Shown here: piece after piece, positions 22,530 to 33,594 of the stretch
Layout: every line of letters starts with the position of its first letter
Numbering within the stretch: the stretch's first letter is position 1
DNA from: Leuctra nigra
Lineage: Eukaryota > Arthropoda > Insecta > Plecoptera > Leuctridae
NCBI GenBank assembly: GCA_934045905.1
Contig: OW203773.1
Location: 16,107,246-16,171,245 of the forward strand
DNA length: 64,000 nt
Direction of reading: 5' to 3'
The notes under the pieces: model-generated
What the model was told of the DNA's origin: nothing
What the model saw: only the letters and a program-made list of their open reading frames with translations
Database searches by the model: none
Made by a program: the position numbers and the translations under genes

Positions 22530-24650
22530 ATACCGTTATTTGCTATTAATCAATTATCATTAAACTACGTTATTGCTGTTCAAATCTAATATTATCACTT
22601 AATTAATACCATATTAAACCACTTTTATTATGGTAAGTATATTAAATTCACGTAGCAATAAAAGAATAGCTATTTTGTCTATCTTTCAATGTGCTAAACT
22701 CAATACTTAATAGGTTTCTTAGATCGCATGTTTATTTGTAGTTATATGATTGTTGGCAACTAACACTGTTACATCTTAGAAGCATGTTTAAGAGTTAAAA
22801 GTACAGGTTAGATAGGATGGAAATTAATTGAGTAAACAACTAGGAATGATTTTAAGGGGGTTCCAGAGGTGTATGACTTTTTAATTTCAGACCAAATATT
22901 GTATAGTATAGATGTCAGCTGAGACCGATATTTAGCGAAATTAACTCATTTTGGAAAGTCAAAAAAAATATCCGGGTCGATCCAAACTGGTTCAAGACGA
23001 TTCACATCAAAAAAATCATAACTGAATAACAGTTCAACATAGCAAGCTGAAACTAGGCATGAATAATCATAATACATAATACCTAGGGAGTACTAAAGTT
23101 CGTTTTTTGGTATTTTTATTGCAATATTTCTAAAATATAGTCGGTAGGTACCGGATTTTTCGTCGAGAAAACCCACATTTATTGGTGCGTGGCCAGGATA
23201 GAAATACATTCATTGACAAGAGAAACTTAGTGCTTCTTTCGCCTATTCATAACAATGACAATGAAAAAGGTCAAGTGGGTTGTAGAATCATATATAGAAT
23301 GAGGAAAATACATTATCTTTCTCTTATGTGCAATAGTTTGGCCATTTCGTGTTTTATATGTTAAGTCACGTGGTACCACTCGAATTTATTAATTCTCTAG
23401 GTATTATGTAATTGGAAGGGTTTATTTCTTTCATGACTGAGGTATTTTCGTGGTTTCCTCAGGCGAGAGTCAAACTATGGAAATGTTATACTAGTAGGAT
23501 AACTTCCTATACAAAGCCTATGTAGTTGAAGAACATTGTCGACGATAAACAATGAAAATAATACAAAAATAAACAATTGGGATTCAATTACATTTAACAT
23601 ACTTCCTGTCTTACCATATTTTTTATCCCTATAGTCATATTTGTGAATTTAATTTATTTTAATAAAAGTACTTATGTAATTTAATTTACTAAATTTTTTT
23701 ACTGCAAAAATTGTATTTATAAAATTATTTGTTTTGTAGTAAATCATCAATTTGTAAAGATTAAGGTTTAATATTTATTACAAATATTTCGTACTTTAAT
23801 TATTATTTATTGGATATCAAAACATATCTAGGTATTCAAAACGAACAAATTTAAAAAAAAAATTATTTCAATCATCCATAAAAAGCATCAGATTGCAATA
23901 CTCGCAGTTAAATATCTCATCGTATCCAACTCTCTTAATGAAAGTAATATAAAATGTTTACACACATTATCTATGTATGTGGATGTTGGTTTAAGGACTA
24001 TATATACGACAGAACGGCGGAGCACACAATTGTATGTTTAATTAATATACTTGTATATTTATTGCTCTGCCGGTAAAGCGTTATAATGTATGCGTTAAAC
24101 AGCATAGAATAAACATTATTTATGTAAAATTTATCACGAATATGAAATATGTATGAGAGTATTTAGTTTCTACGACTTGGAAAAAATAATATATTTGATT
24201 TGTGCAATAATTTTCATATTAAATTTATTGTTTTCATGATCTCTTAGATAAATATTTACCTACAAATACCTTATGCAAAATTTTTTCTATGACCAATTAT
24301 TAACAAAATATGTAAGTTTAGAATATTGAAAAGAATTGCTGTAAAAGCAGATTTATATAAGTCGGGAACTGGTTTGGCTTTTTGTTTTTATAATTATGAT
24401 ACTTTGTGATTGTAACGTTTTGTAAATTAGAAGTATTGTGTGGTTTTAATACATACTTTCCCAACTTTGTCATTGGGTATTTGAATTATTGGGAATTATT
24501 ATAGGTTATTTACATATGGCAGTTTATATTGTCAGCTCTTGGTAAATATGAAAATATCCACTAATAGGATACTAACGAAGATATAATTTTAAATCTGATA
24601 AATATTGGTTATAGACTCTATACTTCCATGACAATTCTAATCTGTTTATT
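22530..24650. other. No gene seen; one SINE remnant
   Basis: About 2.1 kb of AT-rich DNA lying between the two inverted MITE copies. A diverged SINE piece (ACTGAGGTATTTTCGTGG and onward) lies at 23433-23545. No ORF with recognisable features. Confidence 0.45.
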
Positions 24651-24657
24651 CGTTACA

Positions 24658-25092
24658 AGTAAAACGCTCTGTGCAACGCGTTGATAAGCGAGCCTTCGTA
24701 TTGCATGCGAATTAAATGCGTGTGAAAGTTGCTGCTCTATCACAGACTTTTACTTTTAAAGATAATTTTAACGAAATGAGTCAAACGGTTTTTTTTAAAT
24801 TTATTTCCAATAAATTTTACATATATTTTAAAACGAGCATGAAATGTCCGTCAAAGATGTTTACTAATTTGTATGAATATTGTTATTAACTCCAAAAATG
24901 TTGGTCTCAATGATACAAAATATGAAGTTGATCGGTCAAACGGTTCCATTTTAATTTTAAAATAATCACGGGATCTCGCTCAAAAGTTATATGACATTAG
25001 TGTGTGTTCAAAATTTCAGATCGATTGGTTGAACTCACATGGACATTGTTTACAAAAACACAGACAAGAAAACAAATAGAGAAAGTATACCA
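24658..25092 (-). mobile_element. HINE-like element, short copy
   Basis: Read in reverse, its 3' end is at 24658 (AAAACGCTCTGTGCAACGCG then AGCGAGCCTTCGTATTGCAT). Family units such as GTTGGTCTCAATGA and AAAATTTCAGATCGATTGG follow. The GAGCGAGCG end is not kept. Confidence 0.8.
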
Positions 25093-25210
25093 ATGATGAT
25101 ATTCCTAAATAACTCCACAACACATTGAAGGTACGGAATTACCTATTAGTACAAATATAGGTATAAAAAAATTTAACGTAATTAATTATTAGTCGACCTT
25201 AGAAACACTA

Positions 25211-25509
25211 ATTCATAGGTTGCATGTGATGTCATCTCATCGTTGCCGTCGCCATCTTAATGGCACGCAGAATAGCTGTGATTCTCTGCTTTTTTGACGA
25301 TATTTTACAGTTAATGAGTACCTGGGAAATTGTAGAGGCTCCGGAGAAATCTTTAGTACGAAGAGAAATCACTCACATCACAAAAATACATCGGTTTGCC
25401 TCAATAAAGTTATAAATCTGACCCGTCAACGTGCCAACGTAATGGGTGAACAATTCAATAATTTAGCATTGCTGATATAAAACAAAAGAAGTTCGTGCAA
25501 GCTATGAAT
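25211..25509 (-). mobile_element. MITE, ATAGCTTGCA-TIR family, copy 2 (inverted)
   Basis: Inverted relative to 22236-22529. The ends ATTCATAGGTTGCA and TGCAAGCTATGAAT are themselves inverted repeats. Divergence from copy 1 includes small indels. Confidence 0.85.
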
Positions 25510-25682
25510 ATAAAACATATTTGTGCCAAGCTCTTGAAAATATTGAAATTTCTATATTTTTTTATAATTTCTTAATTATTTTTCTTACATTTTATAAATT
25601 GAATTGTTCAATAGTTATACAAATATAAATGTAAGCTATATTGAGAAAATATTATTTTATGTTTACCGTTCAGTACAATACT

Positions 25683-26240
25683 ACATGGAGCCTTGTTATG
25701 TGTACTCTACCTTCTGAGTGGTACAGCAAGTACTGATAGGCCCGGTAGAAGGCAAAGTATTCAACTTGCACTCAGACATGGAGCCTTGTTATGTGTACTC
25801 TACCTTCTGAGTGGTACAGCAAGTACTGATAGGCCCGGTAGAAGGCAAAGTATTCAACTTGCACTCAGACATGGAGCCTTGTTATGTGTACTCTACCTTC
25901 TGAGTGGTACAGCAAGTACTGATAGGCCCGGTAGAAGGCAAAGTATTCAACTTGCACTCAGACATGGAGCCTTGTTATGTGTACTCTACCTTCTGAGTGG
26001 TACAGCAAGTACTGATAGGCCCGGTAGAAGGCAAAGTATTCAACTTGCACTAAGACATGGAGCCTTGTTATGTGTACTCTACCTTCTGAGTGGTACAGCA
26101 AGTACTGATAGGCCCGGTAGAAGGCAAAGTATTCAACTTGCACTCAGACATGGAGCCTTGTTATGTGTACTCTACCTTCTGAGTGGTACAGCAAGTACTG
26201 ATAGGCCCGGTAGAAGGCAAAGTATTAAACTTGTACTTTC
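25683..26240 (+). repeat. Minisatellite: six 93-bp units
   Basis: Units start at 25683, 25776, 25869, 25962, 26055 and 26148. They are almost identical; the fifth copy's boundary has TAAG in place of CTCAG, and the last unit diverges from about 26226. Since 93 is a multiple of three, one frame stays open through the array as a 31-residue repeat. There is no ATG context, domain or flanking coding sequence, so it is treated as non-coding. Confidence 0.97.
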
Positions 26241-26379
26241 TCAGTGTAGCGGACCCCCTACCAATAGCAGAATACAATAATACATATATATCATTGGTAA
26301 CGACCATGCTACTACCAGTTCAAACTAACATGGTTATCCTTCAAGGCAGTTTAGGACATTATTAATAGCTGATTATTTG

Positions 26380-26607
26380 TAGGGGAGGCTGGGGTACAGT
26401 CGATCATTTTTTACTAAATATTTTATTTTATTTTGATTAGAATCATGAAGGGTAACTGTTTTTTAAAATATGCAAGTATTCTCAATCTTTCTGGAACACA
26501 AATATTTATTTTGTGTCGAAAATTTTGAGGTTCTCATTTAAAAAATATGTAAGTTTGTTCTAAAAGTCCCAGAATGTGGGACTGGCCCTGGGTACCCAGT
26601 CTTCCCT
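26380..26607. mobile_element. Possible MITE with GGGGAGGCTGGGGTAC ends
   Basis: The left end GGGGAGGCTGGGGTACAG pairs with GGGTACCCAGTCTTCCC at the right. The interior is AT-rich and non-coding. No second copy was seen in the window. Confidence 0.55.
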
Positions 26608-26714
26608 ACTTGCTTCATTTTGGAAGTTAGCTCGGCCATCGTATTTGGGAATAATAATTGAACGGAATATCAGCTGTTTCTTTGTTCTATTTTATTAAGT
26701 GTTACATTTTCTAA

Positions 26715-28211
26715 CTAGGAAAACGCTCTGTATAACGCGTTGATGAGCGAGCACGGACACGCGCAACACCTCGAACCGAAAATATGTCGATCGAAAATAT
26801 CAATAAAAGCCAATAATTCTTGAAATTCGTCAGACTTGTGGGTATAAAAATCTCCAAATATTCCTAAAGTATTAAGTAAGGTTTCCAAGGGCGGAATTTC
26901 GCCGCGTTGCGGGAGAAATTCCGCAAAATGGCCGACTTTGACCAATCACAAACCAGAAACCCAGCGGCGAAGTCGCCGCCGAGAAAGTTGAATCTACTCC
27001 TACTTTAGCGGGACGAAATTCGTTCCGCGCACCGGAAGCTGGTAGTTTTCTCACGATTACCGCCAGGTTCGTGGTGTTATAGTTTCCGTTTTTCAGTCGA
27101 CTTTCGATATCGATATTCGATATAAATCAAATATGTTGTCTGCCGTCAGGTAGTGACGGTGTTGTCAAGTTTATATTTGTTTATTAATAAAATATGTTCT
27201 AATCATGGAATATGATCCAGAATATTTTATTGAAGTGGTCTAGGACAATCATTGTCTTTGCGATTTTAAGATCTCGATCTCGATAGATCGACTTATTTCA
27301 GCGCTGCCTAATTTAGCCGCTAGGTACCACTACAAACTAGGCGGAGAAAAATTCGCGCTTGGAAACGGGATACTTCCGCGGAACAAATCCGTCGCGAAAT
27401 ATTTCCCGCAACGCGGCGAAATTCCGCCCTTGGAAACCTTACTTTACAATAGCCATGCAAAGTTTTAAGTTGATCGATTGAACCTTTATGATTAAAATGT
27501 TCCTTGTTAAAATTCAAAAATCAAAGGATATATTTAAACAAATATACCTGGGACCACTCATATGATAAAAGTGTGTGTACTTACACAATATTAGACGATC
27601 TGTTGAACGGTCATATCAGTTTCATACGTTTGAAAGTTTCTGCTCTAACTACCTTGGAACTATAAAGAGTCGAAGAAGCCGTGATCAACATTTTCGAGAA
27701 ATTTGACAGATAACACTCAAAATGTCAGTAAAATGTCAATAACTTTTGGATTTAAACACAAATAAGTCTGAAAATTGTCAAAAATACAGATAATGTTGGT
27801 CCCAATGACCATGCAAAGTTTTAAGTTGATCGGTCGTACGGTTCTAGTTTAAATTTCAAAAATCATATGAAAGATTTTTTTAAATTTTAACCAATGGGAG
27901 GATTTGGCTGAAACTTTGTATGATTGGGTAAAATGTTAGTGGTAATGACTTGTCAAAATTTCAAATTGATAAAACAAACCAATCGAAAGATAATTTTTTT
28001 TAAATTTGAACTAATTACGGGATCCCGTTCAAAAACGATCCCAGGGACCGCATAGAGTACGTTAGTATGTGTACAAAATTTCAGATTGATTGCTTGAGCG
28101 GTTTGACCTGGGGTGTGACCACAAAAAAAAATACAAAAAAAAAACAAAAAAAACAAACACACAGAGAAAGTGCCATAAGAGTACCGTGGTGACGCTCGCT
28201 ACGCTCGCTCA
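26715..28211 (-). mobile_element. HINE-like element, both ends intact, split by a 569-bp insertion
   Basis: The 3' end is at 26715 (CTAGGAAAACGCTCTGTATA, then AACGCGTTGATGAGCGAGCA) and the 5' end at 28211 (ACGCTCGCTACGCTCGCTCA). The interior is a series of diverged units with GTTGGTCCCAATGACCATGC and TTTAAGTTGATCGGTC. A TIR element at 26875-27443 interrupts it. Near the 5' end is an A-rich tract (28120-28160), the complement of the poly(T) seen in other copies. Confidence 0.9.
26875..27443. mobile_element. TIR element (569 bp) inserted in HINE, TTA target duplication
   Basis: Almost perfect 40-bp inverted ends begin AGTAAGGTTTCCAAGGGCGG and continue GAATTTCGCCGCG. TTA lies immediately outside both ends (26872-26874 and 27444-27446). 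The interior is far richer in GC and CpG than its host and has no transposase ORF. The 3-bp TTA duplication fits PIF/Harbinger-type targets; this assignment is inference. Confidence 0.85.
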
Positions 28212-28214
28212 ACT

Positions 28215-30005
28215 ATGCTACCATTTTAGTAAACCAATGTTTCAGGGAAAAGTACACACTCCCATGTACTGTATGGTTGAATTAGTAAAATCAAGGAGTC
28301 AAATCTAATATGTAGTACATTTTGGCACAATTTAGAATTTATCAACTATTATGCCAAACTATTATGTTTTAGTTTTCTAGAATATTTATGGAATGTTCAT
28401 AATCAACATAATCAACCTTGATCAACATTAATCACTTTCAGACTCATTTTTGAGTCAAGAAGACCATATGTTTTGTAATATAAAATATCTTATATTTAAA
28501 AGGGAAAAACTTCATACAATTGTAACTATTGTAAATTAATTAGTATTTTTCAGGTGAAGAAATTTTATTTTATTTTCAAAGTATGTTATTTATCCAACTT
28601 GTTACAATTAGTCAAAATTCCTTTTAAAAAATATGCATCAACCTTGATATACCTTGATCAATATTTTAATAATTGACGTGATATTAGTTTACCTATACAC
28701 AGATTATACCAAATTAAAGTCAAATTGTAATTTAAAAAATATGTACAATATTATCTAAAAAAAAATTATGGTCACCTTGATTTGCTCAACATTTAGACAC
28801 AGTCTTTACACATCAGCAACTTACATACAGCATATGGAATGCCTACAAAGCATTACTACCTGTACTTCATCTCTAGAATCAATGTTATTGGTACGAGTAT
28901 TAGAAGCCCCCCTCCCATTGTATTTGCATTATTTGACTGAACCAATCAATCATATGTTGAAATTCAATGTTAAAAATGTACCAAGGAATAACAAGAGTCA
29001 GTTTGAATAATTGTTGATTTAGAGGTTTGTATGTACTGCGAACTGTAGGCATTCGGGTTGAAATAATTCAAGAAGGGATTTGTTTAAGTGTTTTTACCTT
29101 TAGTCAATGCAAGTATTACTTTCATTAAAAGAGTATTTTAATTAAAACAGTAATATCTTTAATTTGTAGCAAAATTAAAAATTAATTAGTTGACATTTTC
29201 AAGGGAGCATTTTTCTCTGGTCAAATATTTTACATTGTTTTGATAGGTATTTAAAAAAAAACATCAAGTTGTTTTTTCTGTTACATTTTCTTCCATGTTT
29301 TATGTTTTTATCTAAATTTGGTGGTTGTGGATTTTTGTTAATTTTGAGAAATGCATTAATTGTATCGCATTAAAACAGTGTATTGGTAATTCTCTATCAT
29401 AATGTTGGTACTGTCTATAGAATATTTTATATTTATAATATTTGTTACGTCGCAAAAAAGTTCTAAGTTTCTAAGTTTTAAGTTTCTTTTATATTTTAGG
29501 ATTGCCGTTATACTTTCGATTTTATATTCATATATATATATTTTTTAAGAAGAACGACAAAAGATATATTATCCTAATTATATGTTAATTTAATCAATTT
29601 GTTGCTCTCATGATAATAAATTGTCATTTGCATTACAATAAAATAATAAAAATGCTTTTAAGTCGGGCACTCCATTTGGAATAATAACATTTAAGATTAT
29701 AGGGCAAGAAATTGTTAATATCTGCTATGAAAATGTTTGAAAAACCAGTTGCAAGTTGCGATGTTGTTGTATACTCGTATCTGAATAATCGTTATTAAAT
29801 AATATTACTTACTTTTCGTTACTTACTTTTGACAAAGAGAATCACAATACATAATACATTCTCAGCTAGGTTGGTTTCAAAACTAGTCAAAATATTAACT
29901 GGTTTAACAGATTATATCCATAACACTAAACAAAAAATTGTTGATAGACATGGACAAAATATTACAAAATATGGATCAAGTAAGAAGGAGATTTATGTGT
30001 ATTTT
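28215..30005. other. No gene seen
   Basis: About 1.8 kb of very AT-rich DNA. An 80-codon frame at 28768-29010 has no recognisable domain. A short ATATATATATAT tract lies at 29531. Confidence 0.45.
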
Positions 30006-30008
30006 GAA

Positions 30009-30572
30009 AAAACTCTGTGTAACGCGTTTGATAAGCTATAGCCTTTGTATTGCCGAATTCACGCGTGTGAAAGTTGCTGCTCTATAATAGACCCTTGAAA
30101 ATCTTGAATACGAGATGCGTTAAAGCAGTAGATACCTAGTGATATTAAAATTTTGTCTTTGAACTTCTTTGAATACATTTTGAATAATATTTCAAAACAT
30201 GCATAAATAAAATGTCCATAAATGGCTAGCACTTTTGTAGATCTCGACAGATTTGTCTGATTGTCATATACACCTAAAACGTTGGTCCCAATAAATAATG
30301 ATTTTTTAATTGTTTGGTCGGATTTTTCGGATTTAATTTTTTTTAAATCATATGATCTCGTTTAAAAACTATACGTACAGGTGACCACTTATACCTACCA
30401 TTAGTGGGTGCACAATATTTCAAATTGGTCTGGGTTTGCCTACAAAATCCCAAACCATAACACTAAAAAAGTAAATAAACAAAAAAGTAAATAAATAAAA
30501 AAGTAAATAAAAAAGGAAAAAAATTGTATTTACAAAAAATTCACAGAAAGTCCCAATAGCAAAGCTCGCTAA
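30009..30572 (-). mobile_element. HINE-like element, diverged
   Basis: In reverse the 3' end is ACTCTGTGTAACGCGTTTGA followed by AAAGTTGCTGCTCTA. Family blocks include AACGTTGGTCCCAATAA. The 5' end is reduced to CAAAGCTCGCTAAA. A tandem AAAAAGTAAATAAA tract at about 30465-30520 sits where others have poly(A). Confidence 0.8.
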
Positions 30573-30866
30573 AATTGTAGGTATGTACTTCGAGGAATAT
30601 ATTGCATCTATATCAAAATGTTCCTTTAATTGAGATATTTAAACACGCTTTAAAAGCTCGACCAACAAAACTTTTGGCAAAGCTCTAAATACCTTAAAAT
30701 GTGGACAAATGTAAGATTATCTTCCCTGTAGTACGTCTTATATAGTAACTGCAAATGATATAATGTATTATTAAAATCAAATTATATAGCCACATAAAAA
30801 GTGGGCAACTTTTTCATAACGGTATCTATTATATTAGATTATAGGAGCAATTACCAATTTACATAG

Positions 30867-31047
30867 TCGGCAATTTTCTCCGGCCCACTTGGTAGCTTTC
30901 GGTCCAGCGAATCTGCTGGAGCTGGACATAAAGCATGATTCCAGACATCGCCTGGAGACCTTGGCTCACTGGAGAGCCGCTGTTCGACTTTATTGGCACT
31001 CGTCAATGGAATTCATTCACAAAGTCAAGCAAACTGTTTTCATTTAG
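30867..31047 (+). CDS. Candidate host exon, unknown protein
   Basis: A frame open from 30838 (after TAG at 30835) to TAG at 31045. If it begins after the acceptor-like TTTACATAG at 30858-30866, it gives about 59 residues. It includes LLELDIKHDS, RHRLETLAHWRAAV and LYWHSSMEF. Codons such as CTG, GAG, GAC, CGC and ACC give GC-rich third positions, strikingly unlike the AT-rich surroundings. No AATAAA follows closely and no good splice donor is seen, so a last exon or a processed fragment is possible. The opposite strand also has a 53-codon open frame here. I do not recognise the family. Confidence 0.35.
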
Positions 31048-31263
31048 AATTCAAAAGCATTGCGATAATTTCTGATAATTCTATAGTATGCATAATCATT
31101 TGATATTTATATTACATTTATTTATAGTTAATTACCACATTCACACTTGGGAACAGATATTTAAAAATTGCAATTTTTCCCTAACTCTCGCTAAAAATGA
31201 ATGTATACTTTTTTTGTAATTTTTAATATTTCAAGCTGGAAAAAAGCATGAACATGATCTTTT

Positions 31264-31470
31264 TTGTATTCCGGATCCCTATCCCTTGAAACTTTTTTAA
31301 TTGCTAAAATATCTTTGTCAGATATTTTTTTAAGGTTTCCTTCAGTCAAGAGGTAAATGTTGAGTATATTCCCTACTAATAGCCCACGACCGCCTCCTTC
31401 CCACAGTCCATTGAATTACCTATAACTCTTCGTCGTTATTTCCAAATCATTACCCGACACCAATATTCAT
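31264..31470 (+). mobile_element. SINE, diverged
   Basis: TTGTATTCCGGATCCCTATC, CCTTCAGTCAAGAGGTAAAT and TAGCCCACGACCGCCTCCTT align to the SINE, with a scrambled segment around 31290-31335. The A box is missing. Confidence 0.7.
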
Positions 31471-31512
31471 GATGTAATATATATATATATTACAAAATAT
31501 GTAGTAATGAAT

Positions 31513-31558
31513 GTTACACGTGCTCGCTTATTAACGCATTACACTCAACATTTTCCTT
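31513..31558 (+). mobile_element. HINE 3'-end fragment
   Basis: CGTGCTCGCTTATTAACGCA followed by TTACACTCAACATTTTCCTT. Only the terminal 45 bp or so are recognisable. Confidence 0.6.
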
Positions 31559-31559
31559 A

Positions 31560-32085
31560 CTTTTTACCAGATTTATATCAGTAAATTCTTTTGTGAATTT
31601 GGTGACATTATATTATTTTAAAATTCCTTCTGGCTTCGAAAATACTATAAACTAGTTTTCGATGAATCTAAGAAATTCAGTCATAAATATTAGTTCTATA
31701 TACCTGAATTATTATACAAAATACTACACTAATTTCTAAAGAAAATTACTCCACGGTTGAAGCTTTTGATTGGCCTAATAAATTCCTCTGTCATATTCGA
31801 ATCATATTTATGGATCAATTTTGAAAGTATAACGTTTTAAGTATAGCATGATTTTTCTTTTGCTTATTTTTATGTCCCAAACAAATTTAGTTTATGGATC
31901 CACATAATTTGTGTCTAAATGTTAAATTGACACGGGAGTGACTCTCAAATTATTAAAACTGCCAAAATACGCTTTTTTTATAATCTGAAGCAGATGGTTT
32001 CGAAGTGTGGAATTTACAACAATAATAATGAAGAAGTTGTAGAGAAGCACATCAACCAATCCACTACACATATTTACAAGGCAGT
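31560..32085. other. No gene seen
   Basis: AT-rich with no recognisable repeat or ORF. Confidence 0.5.
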
Positions 32086-32087
32086 GT

Positions 32088-32220
32088 TCTCATGGCGACA
32101 GATAAATGATTATGATGATGATTGGGAGATGATGATGAAGAATAGGTGAGGGTGATGTTGGGAGGGAGGCGGTCGTGGCCTATAAGCAGGGAACATCTTC
32201 CAATTCTCGACTGATGAAAT
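32088..32220 (-). mobile_element. SINE fragment
   Basis: ATGGCGACAGATAAATGATT through GGCGGTCGTGGCCTATAAGC to TCTCGACTGATGAA. It lacks both the 3' end and the tRNA head. Confidence 0.8.
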
Positions 32221-32224
32221 TTTA

Positions 32225-32945
32225 GGCAGTATGCATGGAACTTGGGGTATTCTAAGTGCCACCAAAAGCATTACCCATATGTGATAATTTGGCCCAGTAA
32301 AATATATGCCCCTACATTTAAAGCAAAAATTTAGACAATAATAAATAGTTACTTCTAAAACTATATTTGGAAACGAAATTAATATAACCAGTGTAGGTTC
32401 CAGGAATTTTTACAGAGGTTAATCTTCAAAATATCATGTATTGTTTAATTTCAATTATGAAACAAAAACGTAATGAATGAAATTGAAAACAGCACGAAGC
32501 ACGCCACAGAATGTGATTCTTTTATTTTTGACGCAATAGAAACAAATTTGAGGCATTGATGTCGTCACATTTTGAGTTTAAAATAGGAAGGACTGTCAAT
32601 TAGGACTGTAAAGGATACTATATCTTTAGATTGAAGTATGATACTAATATTTATAAGAAAGTGCGCAATCTGTACTATTAAAACACATTTCTAGTGGGAA
32701 ACAAGGAGCCCCTTTCCATTCTATCTGCGTCTACGATCCTACTCAACACTGTATTTTTACAGATGTCAACAATAATAACAATTCCCAGGTAACTGAAGTC
32801 TCTCGCACTGAAAAACAATTATCCTCATAGAATGCAAATGAAGGCATTCAGTGAATGCAGTTTGCCGAGTGAAAAATCACAAGCAACATGGAATGTAATT
32901 GAATGGTCTTCTACTTAACAAGTAGAAATAAAATACTCTGGGTAA
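32225..32945. other. No gene seen
   Basis: AT-rich. ORFs are short and without features. Confidence 0.5.
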
Positions 32946-32949
32946 AGCG

Positions 32950-32989
32950 TCGACAGTAAGCGTGAATACATAATACATAAGTGTGAACA
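32950..32989 (+). repeat. 40-bp perfect direct repeat, left copy
   Basis: Begins TCGACAGTAAGCGTGAATAC and is repeated without change at 33550-33589. The pair brackets the inverted-repeat element at 33175-33545. Confidence 0.95.
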
Positions 32990-33174
32990 CTCAATGATGG
33001 AGCTTTCTGATGGAGATTATAAGGTGATACAAGCGCTCGGCCGTTTTAGAAAATTGAGAGAGAAAATTGTTTCATAAATGAGTGTAACTTTTACAGGATG
33101 TTTACATGATCAGTCTATTGTATATTAGTAGCACCTTTTAATTTTTTTAATTTTTGCTGATTGCATTGTTAATT

Positions 33175-33545
33175 AGGCGCCGGTTATTCAACAAAACCGC
33201 GCAAAACTATGAAATTTGCGATACGATTGGAGACCAAACCCGTAAACCAATTGTTCTCAAATTTTAATCATGATTAGATGAAAGACAAACTTTTATCCCT
33301 TGGCACATTTATGAAATTTAATTTTATACGGCGCCCAGGGAGACAAGAAAATAGCTAATTTTTCACCAAAAATCCACTATTTATTACTAATTAACGAAAC
33401 AAAAAATTTAAAATGTACCAAGGGATAACCTTAAGTTTGTCTTTTATCTAATCACGATTAAAATTTCAAATAATTTGGTCTACCCATTTCATCTCCAATC
33501 GTATCGCCAAAAGTGTCTACAAAAAGCAGCAAAATCGCTCGTGCT
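33175..33545. mobile_element. Inverted-repeat element (about 370 bp)
   Basis: The left arm has GCGATACGATTGGAGACCAA and GATGAAAGACAAACTTTTAT. The right arm has their complements (TAAGTTTGTCTTTTATCTAA, CATCTCCAATCGTATCGC). The outermost parts, with CCGCGCAAAAC and GCTCGTGC, match poorly. It is non-coding. Confidence 0.75.
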
Positions 33546-33549
33546 TGCA

Positions 33550-33589
33550 TCGACAGTAAGCGTGAATACATAATACATAAGTGTGAACA
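33550..33589 (+). repeat. 40-bp perfect direct repeat, right copy
   Basis: Identical to 32950-32989. It follows the inverted-repeat element within a few bases. Confidence 0.95.
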
Positions 33590-33594
33590 TACTT

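Noticed and set aside
25693..26280. 195-codon ORF with a 31-residue repeat
   Set aside because: It is produced by a 93-bp tandem array whose period is divisible by three; no domain, start context or flanking coding sequence. The opposite strand is open in part for the same reason.
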